NCBI RefSeq assembly: GCF_031583065.1
Contig: NZ_CP134053.1
Coordinates: forward strand, 1,240,001-1,304,000
Source: Streptomyces sp. CGMCC 4.7035
Lineage (GTDB): Bacteria; Actinomycetota; Actinomycetes; Streptomycetales; Streptomycetaceae
Direction of reading: 5' to 3'
DNA: 64,000 bases
Shown one piece after another: positions 8,347 through 17,602 of the stretch (position 1 is its first letter; each line of letters begins with the position of its first letter). The notes under the pieces were generated by a model that had not been told where the DNA came from, searched no databases, and worked only from the letters and a program-made list of their open reading frames with translations. The position numbers and the translations under genes are program-made.

Positions 8347-8937
8347 TCACCGCGGTCGGCGTAGTCCTGCGATGAGGAGTTCGACCAGCCGGCGTGCGTC
8401 GTAGCGGGGATCGCTGTCCGCGCCGATGCAGAGGTTGCCGACGCCGCGCATGAGTTCGTACGCCTCGATGTCGGAGCGGATCTCGCCGGCGGCGGCCGCG
8501 GCTTCGAGCAGCTCGGCGCAGACGGGCACGAGCCGGTCGAGGAAGTAGGCGTGCAGCGTGTCGAAGCCGGCGGTGTCGGACTGGAGCACGGCGGCGAGTC
8601 CGTGCTTGGTGACCAGGAAATCGACGAAGAGGTTGATCCATTGCCCCAGCGCGGCGTAAGGAGTCTCGCTGGTCGCCCGTAGGGCCGGGCCGGCCTCGGC
8701 GCAGGCGTCGACCTGGTGCCGGTAGACGGCGATGATGAGATCCGCTCGCGTCGGGAAGTGGCGGTAGATCGTGCCCAGCCCGACGCCGGCCTTGGCCGCG
8801 ATGTCGCGTACCGGCGCTTCCACGCCCGACGTGACGAAGACCGCGGCGGCCGCGTCCAGCAGCGTCTCCTTGTTGCGTCGGGCGTCCTTGCGCTTGGACG
8901 GGACCGCGCGCCCGGCGCCCTCGTCGCTGTCGTTCAC
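8347..8937 (-). CDS. TetR/AcrR-family transcriptional repressor
   Basis: A 196-residue TetR-type regulator starting at GTG 8937 with AAGGGAG upstream. The N-terminal helix-turn-helix spans about residues 18-65, including the VGLGTIYRHFPTRADL recognition helix. The C-terminal ligand domain is typical in length. It is divergent from an aldo/keto reductase gene, and GGAAC/GTTCC dyads lie in the shared upstream region. Repression of the reductase, relieved by a small-molecule ligand, is the simple model. Confidence 0.93.
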   Translation of the reverse strand: MNDSDEGAGRAVPSKRKDARRNKETLLDAAAAVFVTSGVEAPVRDIAAKAGVGLGTIYRHFPTRADLIIAVYRHQVDACAEAGPALRATSETPYAALGQWINLFVDFLVTKHGLAAVLQSDTAGFDTLHAYFLDRLVPVCAELLEAAAAAGEIRSDIEAYELMRGVGNLCIGADSDPRYDARRLVELLIAGLRRPR

Positions 8938-8973
8938 CGCGCCACTCCCTTACGCCCTCACGCTTGCCAAAGC

Positions 8974-9012
8974 GGAACAGTGTTCCGTATCGTCGTTCCG
9001 GAACGGCGTTCC
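8974..9012. promoter_or_regulatory. Array of GGAAC-GTTCC palindromes, probable TetR operator
   Basis: Three overlapping or adjacent dyads are visible: GGAACAGTGTTCC (8974-8986, one central mismatch), CGTTCCGGAACG (8994-9005, perfect) and GGAACGGCGTTCC (9000-9012). The outer two centres are 26 bases apart. The array lies between the divergent TetR and aldo/keto reductase genes, where a TetR dimer pair would be expected. Confidence 0.65.
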
Positions 9013-9050
9013 GTTTGCTCATGATGTCAGAGCCGGGGCCCGACGGCCAG

Positions 9051-9110
9051 CCACGCCTTTCACCACGCCATTACGCCCCCACGCCCCCACGCCATTACGC
9101 CCCACGCCAC
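9051..9110. repeat. ACGCC-rich low-complexity repeat
   Basis: CACGCCATTACGCCCC occurs twice among further ACGCC steps just upstream of the aldo/keto reductase ribosome-binding site. It is a simple-sequence tract without obvious pairing potential. Confidence 0.5.
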
Positions 9111-9141
9111 CCCGCTTCACCCGCAATGAGGAGACACGGTC

Positions 9142-10161
9142 ATGCAGTACCGCACCTTGGGCCGCACCGGTGTGCAGGTCAGCACCCTCGCGCTCGGCGC
9201 CATGAACTTCGGCCGGATCGGGCGCACCACCCAGGACGAGGCCACCGCCATCGTCGACGCCGCCCTGGAGGCGGGGATCAACCTCATCGACACCGCCGAC
9301 TGGTACAGCGGCGGCGAGTCGGAAGAGATCGTCGGAAAGGCCGTTGCCGGCCGTCGCGAGGACATCGTGCTGGCCACGAAGGCGACCATGCCGATGGGCG
9401 ACGAGCGCAACCATCAAGGCAGTTCGCGCCGCTGGCTGGTCACCGCGCTGGACGACAGCCTGCGCCGCCTCGGCGTCGACCATGTCGATCTCTACCAGAT
9501 CCACCGGTGGGACCCGAAGACCAGCGACGAGGAGACGCTGTCGGCCCTGACCGACCTGCAACGCGCGGGAAAGATCCGTTACTTCGGCTCCTCGACCTTC
9601 CCCGCCCACCGCATCGTGCAGGCACAGTGGGCCGCCCGTGAGCATCACCTGGGCCGTTATGTCACCGAGCAGCCCAACTACTCGATCCTCCAGCGCGGAG
9701 TCGAGGCTCACGTCCTGCCCGTGACCGAACAGTACGGGCTCGGTGTGCTGGTGTGGAGCCCGCTGGCCTCGGGCTGGCTGTCGGGCGCGGTCCGGGAGGG
9801 CCGCGACGTCACCACCAACCGCTCGGCGTTCATGCCGGAACGCTTCGACATGACTCTCCCGTACAACCGGGCCAGGCTTGACGCGGTCGAGCAGCTGGCC
9901 AAGGTCGCCGACGAGGCCGGCCTGACCATGATCCAGCTCGCACTCGGTTTCGTGACCGCGCACCCCGCCGTGACCAGCGCGCTCATCGGCCCCCGCACGA
10001 TGGACCACCTGCACGCGCAGCTCGCCGCCGCCGACACCGTGCTCTCCGTCGACGTACTCGACGCGATCGACGACATCGTCGCCCCCGGCACCGACCTCGC
10101 CGCACACGAGAAGTTCGACACTCCGCCCGCGCTGCTCGACCCGTCACTGCGGCGCCGCTGA
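9142..10161 (+). CDS. Aldo/keto reductase
   Basis: A 339-residue NADPH-dependent aldo/keto reductase of TIM-barrel fold. Family motifs are present in order: LALGAMNFG near the start, the catalytic Asp/Tyr region IDTADWYSGGESEE near residues 50-63, the Lys in LATKATM near 76, and the His in YQIHRWDP near 120. The C-terminal cofactor-binding end (SALIGPRTMDHL) is present. GAGGAG lies eight bases before ATG 9142. The substrate is unknown, and regulation by the divergent TetR is inferred. Confidence 0.93.
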   Translation: MQYRTLGRTGVQVSTLALGAMNFGRIGRTTQDEATAIVDAALEAGINLIDTADWYSGGESEEIVGKAVAGRREDIVLATKATMPMGDERNHQGSSRRWLVTALDDSLRRLGVDHVDLYQIHRWDPKTSDEETLSALTDLQRAGKIRYFGSSTFPAHRIVQAQWAAREHHLGRYVTEQPNYSILQRGVEAHVLPVTEQYGLGVLVWSPLASGWLSGAVREGRDVTTNRSAFMPERFDMTLPYNRARLDAVEQLAKVADEAGLTMIQLALGFVTAHPAVTSALIGPRTMDHLHAQLAAADTVLSVDVLDAIDDIVAPGTDLAAHEKFDTPPALLDPSLRRR

Positions 10162-10189
10162 GCGTCCGAGGGACGGCCTCGACATCCTC

Positions 10190-10214
10190 TCCCGCGGTTC
10201 CCGAGTCCGCGGGA
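10190..10214 (+). terminator. Hairpin after the aldo/keto reductase
   Basis: TCCCGCGG (10190-10197) pairs with CCGCGGGA (10207-10214) around a 9-base loop, 28 bases past the reductase stop. There is no T-run. Confidence 0.5.
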
Positions 10215-10291
10215 ATCGCGCAGGCGCCCGGCGAGAAGTGCTCTTCCTCCAGCTCGCCGGCGCCGCCTGTGTCGAAAGGACCAACGGCTCC

Positions 10292-11167
10292 ATGCCGCAC
10301 ACACTCCGCCCCAGTTTCGGAATCATGACCGCCCCCTCGCAGGTCGACTACCGCGACATCCTGCGGGTCTGGCGCGAGGCGGACACGATCCCGGCGATCG
10401 AGCACGCGTGGTTGTTCGATCACCTCATGCCGATCGGCGGCGACCCGGACGGACCGACCTACGAGGGCTGGACCCTGCTCTCGGCCCTTGCCGCCCACAC
10501 CCGACGACTGCGGCTCGGTGTGCTGGTGACCAGCAACCGGTTCCGGCCGCCCGCGATGCTGGCCAAGATCGCCACGACGGTCGACATCGTCTCCGGCGGA
10601 CGGCTCGACTTCGGCATCGGCGTCGGCTCGCGTCCCGGCCACCCCCTGGCACGCCGTGAGTACGCAGCACACGGCCTTCCCTTCCACGACTCCGCGCACG
10701 CCGTGGGCAGCCTCGCCGAAGCCTGCACGGTGATCCGGCGGTTGTGGACGGAGGAGGAACCGTTCGACTTCCACGGCACCCACCACCACCTCACCGGGGC
10801 GTTCGGCAACCCCAAACCCGTCCAGCGCCCCCACCCGCCGATCCTCATCGGCGGACGCTCGGCCGCGACGCTGCGCGTGGTCGCCGAGCACGCCGACCTA
10901 TGGAACATCCCGGGCGGCGACATCGACGACGTCGTCCGCCGCAGCGCACTGCTGGACCGCTACTGCGCCGAGATCGGCCGCGACCCCGCCTCGATCACCC
11001 GCTCGATCTTCCTGCCCGTCTCCTACGACCGGCCCGGTGTCACCCAGGACGCGATCGGTGACGCGACCGACGCCGGCTTCCGGCACATCGTCCTCGGACT
11101 GCCCGCGCCCTACCCCGCCGACGTCGCACGGTGGGTCACCGACGAGCTGATCAGCATGTCGCTCTGA
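10292..11167 (+). CDS. LLM-class flavin-dependent oxidoreductase (luciferase-like)
   Basis: A 291-residue luciferase-like monooxygenase of TIM-barrel fold, F420- or FMN-dependent. Family features include the LFDHLMPIG segment near residue 45, GVLVTSNRFRPPAMLAKIAT near 73-92 and the SGGRLDFGIGVGS nucleotide-binding loop near residue 100. Start ATG 10292 has AAAGGA about eleven bases upstream; a longer in-frame extension to 10238 is possible but lacks a better ribosome site. The substrate is unknown. A second member of the same class lies at 30015-30887. Confidence 0.9.
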   Translation: MPHTLRPSFGIMTAPSQVDYRDILRVWREADTIPAIEHAWLFDHLMPIGGDPDGPTYEGWTLLSALAAHTRRLRLGVLVTSNRFRPPAMLAKIATTVDIVSGGRLDFGIGVGSRPGHPLARREYAAHGLPFHDSAHAVGSLAEACTVIRRLWTEEEPFDFHGTHHHLTGAFGNPKPVQRPHPPILIGGRSAATLRVVAEHADLWNIPGGDIDDVVRRSALLDRYCAEIGRDPASITRSIFLPVSYDRPGVTQDAIGDATDAGFRHIVLGLPAPYPADVARWVTDELISMSL

Positions 11168-11348
11168 GGTTCCGGTGCGATGCGGCCACCGCCGTCGCCA
11201 GGTTGCGCAACGCCACTTCCTGCTCACGTACAACCCATGTGCAGCATCGATGGTCTCCTGATCGACGATCGCATCGCCGGGTGAGACCGACCGCATCCTG
11301 AACTCCCGCCAGGTCTGCCCCAACGTGCCCACGCCACAAAGGACCTTC

Positions 11349-12725
11349 ATGCGCTTACCTCACCAACTGAGGAGTGCACGCACCTTGCGCTCCAGAACGA
11401 CGGTCACCCTGACCGCAGCTTTGCTTGCCGGCACCCTCACCCCGCTCGCCCTCTCTTCCCCGGCCACGGCCGCACCCGCCAAGTACGCGGACGACTTCAA
11501 CGGGGACGGGTACCGGGACTACGCGTACAGCGGCAGCGTCACCGACGCGGGCAGTGACGGCTCCGGCACGGTCGGCATCATCTACGGCACGGCGACCGGG
11601 CCCAACGGCCGTAAGCAGAACATCACGCAGAACAGCCCGGGCATCCCCGGCACCAACGAGTGGGACGACGGCTTCGGCCACGCGATGGCCGGCGCGGACT
11701 TCAACCGCGACGGATACGCCGACCTTGCCGTGGCCGCTTACGGCGAGGACGTCGGCGCGCGCTCCGAGGAGGGCGCCATCGTGATCATCTGGGGGTCCGC
11801 GTCCGGTCTGTCCGGCGCAACCTCCGTTCCCAACAAGGCACCGCAGAAGTGGGGGCAGTTCGGCCTCGACCTCGCCGTCGGCGATTTCAACGGCGACGGC
11901 AGACCCGATCTGGCCGCACTCAACAACAAAACCGCATACGTATACCTCGGCTCCTTCACCAAGTCGGGCTTCAGCGGCACGGTCACCAAGCTCGCAAACG
12001 ACCACATGTCCGCGGAACACCTGGCCGTCGGGAAGGTCACCAAGGACAGCGCCACCGATCTCGTGGTCGTCGGCGCGGTGGACGGAAGCGAACACACCGT
12101 CACCGGCGCCTGGTTCGTCCGCGGCGGCAGGACGCTCACCCGGGGCACGACGCTCAAACTCGGCAGTGGCGAGGACACGAGCTGGCAAGTCGACACCCGG
12201 ATCGCCGACTTCAACAAGGACGGATACGGCGACATCGCCCTCGGCCACCCCAACGCCAACGGCAAGGGCGCCGTCCTTGTCTGGCGCGGCGGCTCCACCG
12301 GCCCCGGCGGCGTCACCCGTATCAGTCAGGACACCTCTGGTGTCGCCGGCGGCGCTGAGGTCGGTGACCGCTTCGGTGCGCGCATCTCCGTGGGCGACGT
12401 CAACCATGACGGCTATCCGGACCTCGCCGTCGCCAGCCCTGGAGAGGACCTCGGCGGGCACACCGACGCAGGCGCCATCCACATCCTGCGCGGCAGCGCA
12501 TCCGGGCTCACCGGATCAAAATCCCAGTACTTCGACCGCTCCAGCGCGGGCGTACCAGGAGGACTGGAGGCGAACGCGAGTTTCGGCGAGCGCCTGCGGT
12601 TGCGTGACTCCAACCGCGATGGCTACGCCGACCTCTTCGCGGACTACCTGCGCCTGCGTGGAACGTCCAGCGGCATCACGACCTCCGGCATCCAGGAAGC
12701 GGCCTCGTCCGACTTCATGCAATAG
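11349..12725 (+). CDS. Secreted FG-GAP/VCBS repeat protein
   Basis: A 458-residue exported protein. ATG 11349 has AAGGA upstream and opens a signal peptide with twin Arg and a hydrophobic TLTAALLAGTLTPLAL core ending at ATAA. The mature part is an integrin-alpha-like beta-propeller. At least six calcium-binding loops of the DxNxDGxxDxx type can be read (DFNGDGYRD, DFNRDGYAD, DFNGDGRPD, DFNKDGYGD, DVNHDGYPD, DSNRDGYAD), with FG-GAP segments such as FGARISVGDV between. The role is probably extracellular binding; no catalytic domain is visible. The 181-base gap upstream shows no supported gene. Confidence 0.9.
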   Translation: MRLPHQLRSARTLRSRTTVTLTAALLAGTLTPLALSSPATAAPAKYADDFNGDGYRDYAYSGSVTDAGSDGSGTVGIIYGTATGPNGRKQNITQNSPGIPGTNEWDDGFGHAMAGADFNRDGYADLAVAAYGEDVGARSEEGAIVIIWGSASGLSGATSVPNKAPQKWGQFGLDLAVGDFNGDGRPDLAALNNKTAYVYLGSFTKSGFSGTVTKLANDHMSAEHLAVGKVTKDSATDLVVVGAVDGSEHTVTGAWFVRGGRTLTRGTTLKLGSGEDTSWQVDTRIADFNKDGYGDIALGHPNANGKGAVLVWRGGSTGPGGVTRISQDTSGVAGGAEVGDRFGARISVGDVNHDGYPDLAVASPGEDLGGHTDAGAIHILRGSASGLTGSKSQYFDRSSAGVPGGLEANASFGERLRLRDSNRDGYADLFADYLRLRGTSSGITTSGIQEAASSDFMQ

Positions 12726-12831
12726 GCATGCCCTCCGCTCTCCGAGAAGCTCGGCAGCGGGTCGTTCTTGGCGGGCGTCCGACCGCTGCCGTCACCCACG
12801 GGCCGGTGCTCCGGACGCCTGCCGACCGGTC

Positions 12832-12872
12832 CGAGCCCGGACCCGTCACCTGCCGTGACGGGTCCGGGCTCG
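12832..12872. terminator. Bidirectional terminator, 18-bp perfect stem
   Basis: CGAGCCCGGACCCGTCAC (12832-12849) pairs perfectly with 12855-12872 around a CTGCC loop. It lies between convergent genes ending at 12725 (+) and 12913 (-), so it probably stops both transcripts. Confidence 0.85.
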
Positions 12873-12912
12873 TCCTGCGAGGCCGCGAGGCCGGGGGCTC
12901 ACCCCCTGTGCG

Positions 12913-14193
12913 TCAGAAGACGCGGACGTTGGGCGCGGTGTCCCAGCCCATGTCGGCGTCCGGGCCGCTGATGGAACCCCTGCCGTTCCCGTGGTAGACG
13001 AACAACTGGAAGTTGATGGGCCGCATGAGGTCGGACAGGCCGTCGCCGTTCACGTCACCGGTCGCGATCACCGGCTCGTCACTGGGCCAGGCGTAGGGCA
13101 GCTTCTTGCGCGCGCCGAAGGCGCCGTTGCCGTTGCCGGGGTACAGCCACAGCGCACGTGACCCGTCGCGGGCCAGCAGGTCGGCCTTGCCGTCGCCGGT
13201 CATGTCGCCCGGTGCGGCCAGCTTGTTCATGGCGTTCCAGCCACCGCCGACGAGCTTGCGGGCGCGGAAGGCGCCCTTGCCGTTGCCCGGGTACAGCCAC
13301 AGCTTTCCGGCGGTGTCGCGGGCCAGCAGATCCCTGTGGCCGTCACCGGTCAGGTCCCCGGCCGCGCTGATCTCGCGCAGGGCGTTCCAGCCGCCGCCGA
13401 CCCGTACCCTCGTGCCGAAGGTGCCGTTGCCCCGGCCCGGGTAGAACCAGAGCACCCCGGCCTTGTCACGGGCGTACAGGTCCTCCTTGGCGTCCCCGTT
13501 GTAGTCACCGTGCCGGACCAGCTGCGTCATGGCGTTCCAGCCGCCCCCGACGAGCTTCCCCTTGGTCGACCCGTCGGCATTGACGATGCCCGAGAGGAAC
13601 CACAGCCGGCCGTCGTCCGCGCGCTCCAGGAGATCGGGGCGTCCGTCGTTGTTCAGGTCCCCGAACCGGGCCACGTCGGGCAGCCCCGCCGGCCGCTTGT
13701 CCTCCGGCAGGAGGTACCAGTCCATCCACGGGACGCCCTGGGTGGCCTCGTATTCGGTGGTGGCGACCCGGATCGAGCTGATCTTGTTGTCGAATGCGCC
13801 GTCGAACGCGCCTCCGGTGAGGTCGATGGCTCCGTTGTGCGGGCCGATGAGCAGCGTGTCGCCGCCCGCGTAGTTGGCTTTGGTGTGCGCGACGGCCCAC
13901 ATCCGGCTGTTGTTGACCAACGACGAGGTCTTGTCGTTGAAGTCGCCCATGGTGGCCAGGCTCGACGAGACGATCTTCATCTCGCCCTTGTAGTCGCCGT
14001 ACTGGAAGAGGCACAGCTTCCCCGAGGGACAGCGGTCCGAGTTGTCCGCGGCCGCCGCCTGCGGAGCCATGGTGACCGCCGTGGTCATGGACGCGGCGAG
14101 GGCTAACGCGGCGCCGAGGGTTCGCCGGGCGGCGGTACGCCTGAGCGAAGAGGGGTCGCCCGGGGCGCGTCGGCCCAGGGAGATGCGAAGCAT
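12913..14193 (-). CDS. Secreted FG-GAP repeat protein with I36-like N-terminal domain
   Basis: A 426-residue exported protein; start ATG 14193 has GGAGA upstream. A signal peptide (about residues 1-48) ends at QAAAA. Next comes a Cys-containing domain (CPSGKLCLFQYGDYKG) of the kind seen in Streptomyces peptidase-inhibitor I36-like/beta-gamma-crystallin proteins. The C-terminal two thirds are six DxNxDG- or DxTGDG-type repeats alternating with LWFYPGRGNGTFG-type strands. It is a paralogue of the next upstream gene (14302-15534). The function is probably extracellular binding or inhibition; no enzyme motif is visible. Confidence 0.88.
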   Translation of the reverse strand: MLRISLGRRAPGDPSSLRRTAARRTLGAALALAASMTTAVTMAPQAAAADNSDRCPSGKLCLFQYGDYKGEMKIVSSSLATMGDFNDKTSSLVNNSRMWAVAHTKANYAGGDTLLIGPHNGAIDLTGGAFDGAFDNKISSIRVATTEYEATQGVPWMDWYLLPEDKRPAGLPDVARFGDLNNDGRPDLLERADDGRLWFLSGIVNADGSTKGKLVGGGWNAMTQLVRHGDYNGDAKEDLYARDKAGVLWFYPGRGNGTFGTRVRVGGGWNALREISAAGDLTGDGHRDLLARDTAGKLWLYPGNGKGAFRARKLVGGGWNAMNKLAAPGDMTGDGKADLLARDGSRALWLYPGNGNGAFGARKKLPYAWPSDEPVIATGDVNGDGLSDLMRPINFQLFVYHGNGRGSISGPDADMGWDTAPNVRVF

Positions 14194-14301
14194 GGATCGG
14201 TCTCCGTTCGGTACGGGAAGATCCGGCCCGGAAGGTCCGGACCGGATTCAGTCAGGAAAGTCGAATGCGGCCTCTGGACGGCGGCGGTAGGCGAGTACCG
14301 C

Positions 14302-15534
14302 TCAGAAGACCAGGACGCTCGACGGGAGGCTGCCGAAGGTCTTCGGGGCCTTGAGGCCGCCGCCCGCCGCACCGGTGCCCGGGTAGAGGCGCAGCGAGGT
14401 CTGGCCCGGGGCGTGCGCGATCAGGTCCGGCCGCCCGTCACCGGTGATGTCGCCCAGGCCGGCGAGCTCGGTGAACTTGTTCCAGCCACCGGTTCCGATG
14501 AGCTTGCGGGTACCGAAGGCGCCCCTGCCGTTGCCGGGGTAGAACCACAGCTTCCCGGCGGTGTCGCGGGCCACGAGGTCGGCCCGCTTGTCGGAGTTCA
14601 TGTCGCCCGCGCCGACCAGCTCGTTCATGGCCTTCCAGCCGCCGCCGACCTTCTTCCGCGCTCCGAAGGCACCCTTGGCGTCGCCCGGATACGTCCACAG
14701 GGTGCCGGCCCCGTCGGCGGCGAGCAGATCGGCCTTGCCGTCGCCCGTCAGATCACCCGCGGCCGCGAGGTCGCGCATGGTGTTCCAGCCGCCGCCGACC
14801 CGTACCCTCGTGCCGAACGTGCCGTCGCCCCGGCCCGGGTAGAACCACAGCACCCCGGCCTTGTCACGGGCGTACAGGTCCTCCTTGGCGTCCCCGTTGT
14901 AGTCACCGTGCCGGGCCAACTGCGTCATGGCGTTCCAGCCGCTGCCGACGAGCCGGTTCTTGCCCGCACTGTCGGACGCGTGGGACGTCCACAACTGCCC
15001 GAACTTGTTACGGGAGAAGAGGTCGGCGTACCGGTCGTTGTTCACATCGCCGAAGGCCCCGTACGTGGGAAGCGCGGCGGGCCTGGGCTTCGGCTCGCTG
15101 CCCCACTGGTAGACCGCGTACCGGCTCTCGCTCGCGCAGAAGTGGTCCGCTTCGGGCCCCAGGTCGAGGGAGCTGACAGCGTTGTCGAGCTCGGGCGTGG
15201 CGCTCTCGTCGAAAGAGCCCTGCCCCGGGTAGTAGTGGGAGGCGCCCTCCTTCGGATCGAGCCCCGGAGCGATGTTGAAGCACACCGGCCAGTCCGTGTA
15301 GTTCGCGAAGGAGCTGATGCGGTTGTCCCACGGGCCGAGGTCCAGCATGCCGCCCTTGACGACGAGCATCTGCCCCTTGCCCAGCGGATCGCTGAAGACG
15401 CAGAGGCTGCCCCATGGGCAGCGGTCGTACCCGCTCGCGGCCTCGGCGGGCACGGTGGTGGCGGTCGCGATGAGACCGGCTGCGGCACCAGCCGTCAGCG
15501 CGCCGCGAAGGGCGCGTAAGAAAGTCGGACGCAC
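14302..15534 (-). CDS. Secreted FG-GAP repeat protein, paralogue of the neighbouring gene
   Basis: A 410-residue protein with the same plan as its downstream neighbour: signal peptide (GALTAGAAAGLIATATTVPA), an I36-like segment (CPWGSLCVFSDPLGKG), then DVNNDRYAD/DYNGDAKED/DLTGDGKAD-type repeats. Start GTG 15534 has GGGGA six bases upstream; the open frame runs to 15783, but that extension reads like non-coding DNA. A 155-base segment (14789-14943) is almost identical to 13391-13545 in the neighbour, which points to recent duplication or gene conversion. Confidence 0.85.
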   Translation of the reverse strand: MRPTFLRALRGALTAGAAAGLIATATTVPAEAASGYDRCPWGSLCVFSDPLGKGQMLVVKGGMLDLGPWDNRISSFANYTDWPVCFNIAPGLDPKEGASHYYPGQGSFDESATPELDNAVSSLDLGPEADHFCASESRYAVYQWGSEPKPRPAALPTYGAFGDVNNDRYADLFSRNKFGQLWTSHASDSAGKNRLVGSGWNAMTQLARHGDYNGDAKEDLYARDKAGVLWFYPGRGDGTFGTRVRVGGGWNTMRDLAAAGDLTGDGKADLLAADGAGTLWTYPGDAKGAFGARKKVGGGWKAMNELVGAGDMNSDKRADLVARDTAGKLWFYPGNGRGAFGTRKLIGTGGWNKFTELAGLGDITGDGRPDLIAHAPGQTSLRLYPGTGAAGGGLKAPKTFGSLPSSVLVF

Positions 15535-15659
15535 TCGGTTTCCCCAGGGTGTGCGTGATGTCCGGGCGCGCACGCCTCGAACCTGTGAATGTTGTGTGCA
15601 TGATATAGACACGCCCTGGCCCTCGAACGCGACCGGCGCTTCGAGGTAGTTATCGTTCC

Positions 15660-15695
15660 GGAAGCTCCACCGATGTATCGTTCGGTGGAGCTTCC
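15660..15695 (-). terminator. 14-bp perfect stem-loop downstream of the chitinase
   Basis: GGAAGCTCCACCGA (15660-15673) pairs perfectly with TCGGTGGAGCTTCC (15682-15695) across an 8-base loop, about 125 bases past the chitinase stop. It is a probable transcript end, although it also lies upstream of the next leftward gene and could act as an operator. The rest of 15535-15821 holds no gene. Confidence 0.6.
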
Positions 15696-15821
15696 AGGTG
15701 TTTGACGGCAACGCTGACAACGTCGGCGGAGCTCGCGCCGCTTGGCTGAGAGTGGTCGGCAGTAGCGCGGACAACACGCTCACCGCTAGGACTCACGACG
15801 GCGCCGCCCCCCTCACCCCGG

Positions 15822-17531
15822 CTACGGCAGCGCGTGCACGTGCGGTCCCACCGCGCTCGACCACGCGTTGCCCGCCGCCGCGTCCCAGTTCGTCGACCAG
15901 GTCATCGCGCCCCGCAGGTCCGGGTATGTCTTCGACGGCTTGAAGGAGCCGCAGTTCGTGGCCTTCGCCAGGCAGTCCAGGGCGTTGTTGACCACCGTCG
16001 GGGACACGTATCCGCTGCCTGCCCCGCTCGTCGAGGCCGGGACGCCCAGGCCCACCTGGGACGGGGACAGGCCGCCCTCCAGCTGGATGCAGGCCAGGGC
16101 CGTCAGGAAGTCCACCGAGCCCTGGCTGTAGACCTTGCCGTCGCAGCCCAGCATCGAACCGCTGTTGTAGTACTGGGTGTTGACGACCGTCAGGATGTCC
16201 TTGATGTTCAGCGCCGTCTGGAAGTACGCGTTCGACGTCGACTGCATGTCTATCGTCTGCGGGGCCATGGTGATGATCAGCGACGAGCCCGCCTTCGACG
16301 ACAGCTGCCGCAGCGCCTGCGTCATGTACGTCGCGTTCAGGGAGTTCTCCAGGTCGATGTCCACGCCGTCGAAGCCGTACGTCTGCATCAGGGAGTAGAC
16401 CGAGTTGGCGAAGTTCGTCGCGGAGGTCGAGTCGGCCACCGAGATCGTGCCGTTCTGGCCGCCCACCGAGACGATGACCTTCTTCCCGGCCGCCTGCTTC
16501 GCCTTGATGTCAGCCTTGAACTGGTCCACCGTGTAGCCGCCCAGGCCGGCCGAGTCCAGGGTGAAGGACACCGCGCCGGGCGTGCTCGTGGCGTCCGCGA
16601 ACGCCACCGCGATGATGTCGTACTGCGACGGCACGTCCGAGATCTTCTGTACCGTCGCACCGTTGTTGAAGTTCTGCCAGTAGCCCGTCACCGCGTGCTT
16701 CGGCAGGGCGGCTCCGCCACCGCCACCGCCACCACCCGACGCCGCCGTCGTGGCAGTCACCGTCGCCGACTTCGCGGACTCGCCCGCCGCGTTCGTCGCC
16801 GTCACCTGAAAGGAGTATGACGTCGAGGCGGACAGTCCCGTCACCGTCGCCGACGTACCGGTCACGGCAGCCACCTTCGTACCGCCCTGGTACACGTTGT
16901 AGCCCGTCGCGTTCGACACCGCGCTCCACGCCAGCGACACCGATGAGGACGTCGTCGACGAGACCGCCAGGTTCGTGGGAGCCGAGGGGATCGTCGGGGC
17001 CGGATCGCCGCCTCCGCCGCCGTCCGGGCCGTAGACGGACACGTCGTCCGCGTAGTACGCCGCCTGCCCGTACCAGCCGTGCAGGTACACCGTCACCGAC
17101 GTCGTCGAGGCGCCGGTGGTGAAGGTCGTCGACAGCTGCTTCCAGCTCGTCGAGTCCGCCGTCCATGTCGACACGTCCGTCGTGCCCGTGCCCGTCGCGC
17201 CCAGGAAGGCGTACCCGCCCTGCACCCAGGAGCTCAGCGTGTACGTCGAGTTGGGCTTGACCGCGACCGTCTGCGTGCACTGTGCGTAGTCCTGGCCCGC
17301 CGGTGTCGCCTTGAGCGCCGCCGCACCGCCGTGCACCGGGGACGAAACCGTCGTACCGCTGCCCGCCGAACAGGTCCAGTTGCTCAGGCCCGACTCGAAG
17401 CCGGTGTTCTTGGCGTTGTTGACGTCCGCGGCGGCCGCGTTGCCGGCGCCCAGGAAGGAGAGGGCGAGCGCGGCGACGGCGGCCCCGGCCAGGGTTCGTC
17501 TGCGGCGGAGCATGCCTGATACGCGGTCCAC
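15822..17531 (-). CDS. Secreted GH18 chitinase with CBM and FnIII domains
   Basis: A 569-residue exported chitinase. Start GTG 17531 has GGAGG upstream; the signal peptide ends near NAAAA. Domains in order: a beta-sandwich carbohydrate-binding module (about residues 36-165, KNTGFESGLSNWTC onward), a fibronectin type III domain (about 180-265), a Gly-rich linker and the GH18 barrel (about 280-565). The catalytic DxxDxDxE motif is intact as FDGVDIDLEN near residue 388. It hydrolyses chitin to chito-oligosaccharides outside the cell. The promoter carries a DasR-like site, so control by N-acetylglucosamine status is likely. Confidence 0.96.
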   Translation of the reverse strand: MDRVSGMLRRRRTLAGAAVAALALSFLGAGNAAAADVNNAKNTGFESGLSNWTCSAGSGTTVSSPVHGGAAALKATPAGQDYAQCTQTVAVKPNSTYTLSSWVQGGYAFLGATGTGTTDVSTWTADSTSWKQLSTTFTTGASTTSVTVYLHGWYGQAAYYADDVSVYGPDGGGGGDPAPTIPSAPTNLAVSSTTSSSVSLAWSAVSNATGYNVYQGGTKVAAVTGTSATVTGLSASTSYSFQVTATNAAGESAKSATVTATTAASGGGGGGGGAALPKHAVTGYWQNFNNGATVQKISDVPSQYDIIAVAFADATSTPGAVSFTLDSAGLGGYTVDQFKADIKAKQAAGKKVIVSVGGQNGTISVADSTSATNFANSVYSLMQTYGFDGVDIDLENSLNATYMTQALRQLSSKAGSSLIITMAPQTIDMQSTSNAYFQTALNIKDILTVVNTQYYNSGSMLGCDGKVYSQGSVDFLTALACIQLEGGLSPSQVGLGVPASTSGAGSGYVSPTVVNNALDCLAKATNCGSFKPSKTYPDLRGAMTWSTNWDAAAGNAWSSAVGPHVHALP

Positions 17532-17602
17532 TTGAGCCTCCGATGGTGGGGAGAAGAAGAGCAGGAGGGCATTGCGGAACGGTGGCCACCGCCTGGTGAA
17601 CG

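Noticed and set aside
10898..11350. Minus-strand frames with an HTH-like stretch (WREFRMRSVSPGDAIVDQET)
   Set aside because: Partly antisense to the oxidoreductase gene, with no usable start or terminator; at most a decayed fragment, not supported as a gene.
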